Source: Opitutia bacterium
Lineage (GTDB): Bacteria > Verrucomicrobiota > Verrucomicrobiia > Opitutales > JANYEO01
Direction of reading: 5' to 3'
DNA: 12,867 bases
Assembly: GCA_025363025.1 (NCBI GenBank)
Contig: JANYEO010000019.1
Location: 1-12,867 of the forward strand
A model generated the notes under the pieces. The model saw nothing but the letters and a program-made list of their open reading frames with translations. It was not told the origin of the DNA and did not search any database. Below, in pieces: positions 8,401 through 12,867 of this stretch; position 1 is the stretch's first letter; each line of letters starts with the position of its first letter. The translations under genes and the position numbers were made by a program.

Positions 8401-8692
8401 TGCCAGTGGACCAGATGTTGAAGTTCATGCGCTAAGTGCAGATCAGCCGAGTATGTTTGAAGCAGCCTTTATCTTTCAATTAAAACCGCCTGCAATGCCG
8501 AAGGCTCCGGAAGTGCAAGGATGGGGGGCTTGGGCTTGGGGCGGGGCTAAGGCCGCCATTGGCTTGGGTGGAGAAGTTCTAAAGGCAGAAGATTTTGAAC
8601 CAGGCCCCGCTAATGTTGCTGCTGCTTTAAATACGCATGTTTTTATCGCCACAGTTAGAGATACGCTTGTTGCCGATATAAAAGTTGTTTAG
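5456..8692 (+). CDS. Large coiled-coil protein, putative type III secreted effector (intact copy)
   Basis: This 1078-residue protein matches no family that I can name. In order: a short S/T/P/V-rich N-terminus (1-25) with no Sec signal, of the kind expected for type III secretion; a region (about 28-245) with the motif CAVAYGAY that is strongly conserved in the second copy; two hydrophobic stretches (about 251-283 and 291-326) separated by a short GGPKAK turn, compatible with a membrane hairpin; an Ala/Glu/Lys-rich coiled coil (about 385-720); and a C-terminal domain (about 735-1078) whose conserved core has GRISQLLN, GTFVPYGGNFLHVA, WKVDGHAS and FEAAF. A CesT-like chaperone gene follows after 50 bases, the usual arrangement for a class I chaperone with its cargo. 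The ATG is preceded by a pyrimidine- and A-rich leader without Shine-Dalgarno. The effector role is inference from the neighbour, the N-terminus and the membrane-hairpin architecture. A structural or surface protein is the main alternative. Confidence 0.85.
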   Translation: MDASALSSSTPIVPVASQNTIKGASSYNKTCAVAYGAYRLAQVLIIPPKFPGAERLERYLRGKLTEAAVESVIGYAFSKIAGQSTDDAIGDFVQKVQAGALNLGEGYLAQAGTAVVGTALQSVILGGIDQASPEAGKEAAKRVVEYSKVPLYLFAAYVGAYKEQAWAEFDELLGIDKRLCDYNITSEKFWGGDTMRKGIKFLLRFLVDIFIVEPHKDEAMPYRWAVTIAKEGSAGGLEWGKALGITSLKGKVAMGAVGLAVNYGLYAANPLLGIPLGVVSYFGGPKAKQVATGLSAVYWANTLFGVVGLGTAGATGLAVPMALLYMRQHHPEKWAELCELMPSFKAADKALPDDYLESRRIIDMTKYDPLLDISRLYGLEDFAALEKSAALLDAQVEHGLIIAGAEARIGMHEAEMKALKAQSGVSVETFKAIEESIEAERAVVKEANAALKACVAEHAALEEGCPEVKLSLTRKMMFGKMMELAMAEEKATAPAMLSGDIAKAVERAAGLREELKLAREYCPKLDKAEVVSRVQEIEEELSILSGRVQMMTESLMKSTYNTEDEGEAQLYKALQVEADTLMKAAELKAKSIKVEDRVRGVVLNPDSVLARMEAMQSVCSKLVVEQKDVLAIRLEKAKAASEAANVVFNEAEAVYKTVLKERAEAALANLPKVDKNTPPLEVVERLLVVANIFKDGHAEVANIDAALANLKKSIEGLRETHPNLAQQMEDNGLALQYRNIFPLDNARNFTTVVKDEDSVVVHVEAFGMMGAPEERYKPDAAGSGSVENVRTVVKLSAGEENVTFSANNVQDIEGKILEGDFYTLPKNPVGRFDGRFIEQMADLNIYIGGGLEKQTLNDLYEAEYGESGREVDLMNHMTRQDWTLNQLKEATRSLGRGGKVGEVDEVMAGRISQLLNEGVGAKVASIASQFVSGKGGGTFVPYGGNFLHVADAANPIYEFFISPAAGGVVNVTIQAKWKVDGHASGPDVEVHALSADQPSMFEAAFIFQLKPPAMPKAPEVQGWGAWAWGGAKAAIGLGGEVLKAEDFEPGPANVAAALNTHVFIATVRDTLVADIKVV

Positions 8693-8742
8693 TGTTACGC
8701 TTATTCTATTAATACGATTATTCATTTTCATCTATTTTTATC

Positions 8743-9138
8743 ATGGAACTCAAAACCCTAATCGAACGCCTCGGTGTAGAGCTGAAGCTACCAGAACTTG
8801 CCCTTAATGAAAATGGGGTGTGTTTCTTAACCTTTGATGGACGCTTGCAAGTGGCGGTTGAGGCCGCTCCGGAGCCGCACATCGTCTTTATGTATGGGGT
8901 CCTTTGCCCTATCCCAACTGAAGGCAAGGACAAGCTTTACGAAACGCTGATGGAAGGCCATTTGTTTGGTATTGGCACTCGCGGGGGGACGTTTGCGGCT
9001 AGTTCGCAATTTGGTCATGTCTTCCTCTTCAAACGCTTTGATTTGCGCGAAATTTCCTTCGAAGGTTTCCTGAGGGAGATGGAGTCTTTCGTCCAGGCTT
9101 ACGATTTTTGGAAGAAAAAGATCGAGGCCGGGGTATAG
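8743..9138 (+). CDS. CesT-like type III secretion chaperone (131 residues)
   Basis: The small protein fits the class I type III chaperone fold in length and layout. A first amphipathic helix (ELKTLIERLGVEL) is followed by short strands (GVCFLTFDG, LQVAVEAA, HIVFMYGVL) and a helix (KLYETLMEGHLFG). Then come strands ending in HVFLFKRFDL and a final helix ending in FWKKKIEAG. Such proteins form dimers that bind the N-terminal region of an effector and hold it ready for export. The gene lies between the two large genes, 50 bases after the first and 15 bases before the second, so its most likely client is the upstream protein. It could also belong to the related YbjN-like group, which shares the fold without a proven secretion role. 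The start follows CTATTTTTATC, with no Shine-Dalgarno. Confidence 0.8.
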   Translation: MELKTLIERLGVELKLPELALNENGVCFLTFDGRLQVAVEAAPEPHIVFMYGVLCPIPTEGKDKLYETLMEGHLFGIGTRGGTFAASSQFGHVFLFKRFDLREISFEGFLREMESFVQAYDFWKKKIEAGV

Positions 9139-9153
9139 TAGAGTGCTTTTCTT

Positions 9154-12100
9154 ATGGATAATACCCCGTTTTTCCCTGTAAGCGCGCCGAGCCCCCGTGC
9201 CTGGGGCCCTCTTTGTGGGCTCCAACAGGTTTCGCCCTATAATGCGGCTTGTGCAGTGGCTTATGGGGCGTACACGGTTGCTCAGCCTTGGCTTCCGCTT
9301 CCTCGTGCAGAGCGCCTAGAAGGTTATTTGAGGGAGAAGACGGTTAATGCTGCAGTTCAGGGCATTATTGGCGTTGCTTTTAAATAAAATAAGCGGGACT
9401 TCATCCGATGACCCTGTTGGAGATTTTGTCCAAAAAGTGAGATTGGGGTCACTGAATTTTGGTGAGGGCTATTTGGCAAGAGGAGGCGCTGCTATTGCGG
9501 GGGCTGCAGGCAGAGCGCTTCTTTTTGGAGGTGAACAGGTATTAGATTCTCCTGGGGCTTCGGCTGAAGCTGCTCGGCGCGTGATTGAATATGGGAAAGT
9601 GCCCGTTTATCTTTTTGCGGCTTATGTGGAGGTATATGGAGAGCAAGCATGGAAAGAATTTGATGATTTGTTGGGTGTAGATAGGCGCCTTCGTGATTAT
9701 AATATCACCTCAGAACAATTTACAGGAGGGGATACAACCCGGACGGTTATAAAGGGGGGTATACGTTTCTTAGTCGATTATTTCATTGTCGATGCGAATA
9801 AGCATGAAGCTCAGCCGTATCGATTTACGGTTATAGTTTTACGCGAAGGCATGGCCGGTGGGTTAGAATGGGCAAAAGCGCTGGGGATAAGCAGCTTTAA
9901 AGGGAAAGCGGTGATGGGGGCTGTGAGCCTTATATCTAATTATGCACTTTTACTGACGAACCCTTTGTTGGGCGTTCCTCTAGGCTTGATGGGTTATTTT
10001 GGTGGACCTAAAGCCCAGAAAATTGCAACCGGGCTATCGGCATTATATTGGGTAACGATGCTTCTTGGGGCCATTGGCATAGGTTTTACAGGAGTTGGAA
10101 CTGTGGGGTTGCTTGTACTAGGGGTTGGGGCAGCAGGCTTTGCCGGGTTGAGGGTGCTTTTATATATACGCCAGAACTATCCTGATAAGTGGGAAGCACT
10201 TTGTAATCTGCTACCTTCTTTTGCTGCAACTGATAAGCTATTACCTGACGATTCCTTGGATCAGATGAAGTTTGTTCAGCGGGATGACTATGACCCCGCA
10301 TTTGATATTTCTCGTTTATATGGACTAAAGAATTATAAGGCCCTTGAAGAAAGTGAGCAGATGATTAGAGTGCAAGTTGAATACGGGCTTTTTATTGTCA
10401 GTGCAACGGCTCGAATAGCTATTTTCAATCTGAATTAACCCAGCAGAAGGCATTGGATTCAGCTGTTTCTGCAACTATTAATGATGCGATTAATTCTGAG
10501 CGGAATGGAATAGCAGCGGCAGAAGCGGCTCAAAAGGAGTGGAAGCTCAAGCACGAAGCATTAGCAGAGGAATACCCAGAAGTTTGCTTAGCGCTCATGC
10601 GCAAGATGGCCCTTGAGAAAAAAGTGGAGCTGGTGATTGCCGATACAAAAGCCAATGCACTGCGCTTGCTAGAGAATGATATACTTCAAGCTGTAAAGCA
10701 AGCAGCTGGTATTCGATTAGAGATTCAGCTGTTACGGAAGGCGTCCCCTTTATTAGGTGATGCAGAGAGCTTCAAGCGCGTTATTGCACTCGAAGACGAG
10801 ATTGGTGCATTGAATGCTCAAGTAAAGATGATGCTGGAAGGCCTTATGCAATCGTCTTATGACGCTGATGAGGCAAATTTATATACGGCCTTTCAGATGG
10901 AAGCTAATAACGTAATTGTGGCCGCAGGGAAATTAATGGCGGAACACAAAGAAGATCGTATTAAAGGCATTCTTTTAGATGTAGATGTTACGTTGGCACA
11001 GATGGGATCTATGCAGGACACATGTGGAAAATTGATAAGAGACCGTAGCGATATTTTAATGAGTCGTTTAGTAAATGCACAGGCAGCCAGTGAAGCCGCT
11101 GATGTCGAAGTAAATAAAGTCGAGGAAAAGTATGCTAAGGCCTTGGGGGATAGGGCAGGTGCTGCATTGAAGCAATTGCCTGAATTAACTGCGGATACGC
11201 CTCCATTAGAAGTTGCAGCGCGCCTCCTTAAAGTGGCTGAAATTATAAAGGGAAAGCATGCAAGCGTCTTGGAAGTGAGTATCGCCTTTCGGGATTTGAA
11301 AGCGAAGGTTGAGGGGTTAAGGGCTGAGCATTCCGAATGGGCTGCTCAATTGGATGAAATTATTGGCACCTTCAAATACCAAAATATTTTTCCATTAGGA
11401 GATGCAAATAATGCTATTTCAACTAAACAGCTTGAGGGCGATGAAGATGACCAATTAATCGCACTCATTCAGGCTTGGGATGTGCAAGGAGCACCAGATG
11501 ATATTACAGAGGCCGCGGTTAATGCGATTGGAGTTAAGGCATTGAATGGTTTTTATATTAAGCCTAAGGCTGTGGATGGTTACATTGACAAACGCTTTAT
11601 TGATCAAATAAAAACCATTAATATTTGCATTGAAGATGGCGTTTCTAAAAAGGCATTAAATGAGATATATGACGAAGCGTACTCTGCTGTTGAAGGGCTG
11701 TATAAAGATAAAAAGGATGCGGATGTTGTTCGTCAAAATTGGATTTTGTCGCATATAAAAGAACTTGCGGGTTGGAATGAAGTCATGGTGGGCCGTATCA
11801 GCCAGTTACTAAATAACGATATGATTGATCAAGTATCGTCCATTAAGTCGCAATTTAAAGAAGGTTTAAGCGGTACGTTCGTAAGCTATAATGGCAACTG
11901 TTTGCATATTGCTGAGCCTAATAATCCGCATTGTGAGTTTCTGCTGGGCCGTTATCCGAACGGAGATTTATTTGTGAGAGTCGGCGTTAAGTGGCGTGTA
12001 GATGGCCATGCCAGCCAGCCTGATGCAGCGGTTCATCAATTGAATAAGGATAAGCCTAGTTTTTTTGAGGCTTCGTTCACTTTTTGCTTGGAGAAGTCGG

Positions 12101-12267
12101 TTGAACCTAAGCCTTTAAGTTGGAGGGAATGGGCTGGGTTAAGCTCAGCTGAGTTGAATGATGCTGACTATGCTCAAAATGACAATAATCCGACCGCAAG
12201 CCTTATTGATTATTCATTCATAGCCGTTATAAATGATAAACTTGTTGCAAGTGCTAGGAAAGTGTAA
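9154..12267 (+). pseudogene. Second copy of the large coiled-coil effector-like gene, broken by two frameshifts
   Basis: The region is a full-length homologue of the 1078-residue upstream protein, equivalent to about 1037 codons, in three frames. Segment one starts at the ATG at 9154 and stops at TAA 9385-9387 just after GVAFK. Homology resumes one base further on (NKISGTSSDD, aligned to SKIAGQSTDD), indicating one extra base in the TTTTAAATAAAAT stretch. Segment two runs to TAA 10436-10438. Adding one T to the run at 10422-10425 joins ARIAIF to QSELTQQKAL and restores the frame through to 12267. No other stop occurs, and the conserved blocks persist: hydrophobic pair (about 9900-10170), coiled coil, GRISQLLN, GTFVSYNG, WRVDGHAS and FEASF. 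It lacks roughly 30 residues found before the C-terminal core in the other copy and looks more AT-rich. Either a young pseudogene or two homopolymer errors in the assembly; a TTG at 10453 could at most start a partial product. Confidence 0.8.
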
Positions 12268-12309
12268 CGTCTTTGTTTTTTATTAAGCGGAAATATACTG
12301 ATGCGGTGC

Positions 12310-12339
12310 TTGCTTGGGATGGATAGGCTGTAGTAAGAT
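12310..12339 (+). promoter_or_regulatory. Possible weak promoter before the second chaperone gene
   Basis: TTGCTT (12310-12315) and TAAGAT (12334-12339) are spaced by 18 bases and resemble a sigma-70 pair. The -10-like hexamer ends only six bases before the ATG, so initiation here would give an almost leaderless transcript. The match is poor enough to be chance. Confidence 0.2.
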
Positions 12340-12345
12340 TCTTCT

Positions 12346-12801
12346 ATGCGTTATCAGGAGCTTATTAACCGTATCCAAGCTGTAAGCGAGGTTGCTCCTG
12401 AGGTGTTGGCAAATAATAGGGGGTTTGCATTCAATTTCCCTAAGTTTTCCATTACCATTAATTGTGAGCTCGATAAAGAAGAACGCACACTATCTCTCTA
12501 TAGCGCTATCGGAGAAGTCCCTTCTTATGAAGAAGAGGATTATTTGAAAATGCTTTTAGAGGGGCATCTTTTTGGTACGAGTACAGGCCTATGCACCTTT
12601 GGGTATGAAGAAGAGACGAATACGATGTATTTGTTTCGTACCCTAGAGCTCGAGTATTATGAGCCGGAAGATTTTAAGGCAATTCTAGAGGACATCTTTG
12701 CCGCTGTGGAATTTTGGCAAGAGCAAACTAAGTATGCCCCGCAGTTGAAAACAGATACTGAAGCCCTTGATATGGAGTGGGCGTTTTATGATCGGGTATA
12801 G
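12346..12801 (+). CDS. CesT-like type III secretion chaperone, second copy (151 residues)
   Basis: This acidic small protein shows the same helix-strand layout as the chaperone-like protein at 8743-9138. They share the block LLEGHLFG (MEGHLFG in the other), a following T-x(3)-TF, a Y/F-LF-x strand and a late EFW helix, but overall similarity is low. It has an extra acidic tail of about 20 residues (from LKTDTEALDMEW). It lies 78 bases after the broken large gene, matching the first cassette, so its client was probably that protein. An intact chaperone beside a broken client could mean that the frameshifts are artefacts, that decay is recent, or that it also serves the intact paralogue. As for the first copy, a YbjN-like identity cannot be excluded. 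The ATG follows GATTCTTCT with no Shine-Dalgarno. Confidence 0.78.
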   Translation: MRYQELINRIQAVSEVAPEVLANNRGFAFNFPKFSITINCELDKEERTLSLYSAIGEVPSYEEEDYLKMLLEGHLFGTSTGLCTFGYEEETNTMYLFRTLELEYYEPEDFKAILEDIFAAVEFWQEQTKYAPQLKTDTEALDMEWAFYDRV

Positions 12802-12867
12802 CAGTTCGGACTCATCGGATGTTCGCGTTGCGGCCCCCCCTCGTTCAAAGCATTATCGAGAAAAGGC

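Noticed and set aside
8827..9225. A 132-codon open frame antisense to the first chaperone gene
   Set aside because: It spans the end of one real gene and the start of the next on the opposite strand and has no plausible protein features.
9376..9390. Programmed frameshift at GCT TTT AAA TAA in the second large gene
   Set aside because: The shift needed is +1 and no canonical slippery heptamer or prfB-like arrangement is present. A second, opposite shift is required 1 kb later, and the intact copy does not need one.
10453..12267. Independent 604-residue gene starting at TTG 10453
   Set aside because: Homology to the intact paralogue runs seamlessly upstream of this TTG (QSELTQQKAL) once one base is restored, so it is a fragment of the larger gene, not a separate gene.
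12802..12867. Terminator or new gene after the second chaperone
   Set aside because: No stem followed by a T run and no start codon with an open frame of useful length; only a C7 run at 12834-12840.
1..12867. CRISPR arrays, tRNA or rRNA genes, insertion sequences
   Set aside because: No regularly spaced short repeats, cloverleaf-like sequences, rRNA-like blocks or transposase reading frames were seen.

Overview
The window looks like part of the chromosome of a Gram-negative, host-associated bacterium that uses a type III secretion system. A PVC-group organism (Verrucomicrobiota/Opitutae-like or chlamydia-like) is my best guess, but no marker gene fixes the taxonomy. The grounds are a GAF-containing GspE/PilB ATPase, Sec-signal glycosyltransferases, two CesT-like (type III chaperone-like) small proteins each placed after a very large coiled-coil protein, and plus-strand starts without Shine-Dalgarno sequences.

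Layout. Positions 1-4586 (minus strand) form one tightly packed unit read right to left: a GspE/PilB-type secretion or pilus ATPase, then three tandem paralogous GT-A family 2 glycosyltransferases. The third is cut by the left window edge. The glycosyltransferases carry N-terminal signal peptides, which is odd for enzymes expected to need cytosolic nucleotide sugars. Their closeness to a type II-type ATPase suggests they may be exported. A 110-base perfect repeat links two of them. A run of ten C residues lies just inside the ATPase start.

Positions 4587-4970 are a divergent, AT-rich intergenic region with no convincing gene. It holds two perfect 20-base direct repeats 196 bases apart and a small hairpin, and must supply promoters in both directions.

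Positions 4971-12801 (plus strand) hold a small three-helix membrane protein of unknown function, then a duplicated two-gene cassette. The first cassette is an intact 1078-residue protein (short S/T-rich N-terminus, globular region, paired hydrophobic segments, long coiled coil, conserved C-terminal domain) followed by a 131-residue CesT-like chaperone. The second has the same order, but its large gene is split by two compensating single-base frameshifts and is followed by a 151-residue CesT-like protein. The simplest reading is a tandem duplication of a type III effector-chaperone pair, with the second effector decaying or mis-assembled. This system is the most novel part of the window: I recognise no named family for the large proteins. 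The last 66 bases (12802-12867) hold nothing I can call.
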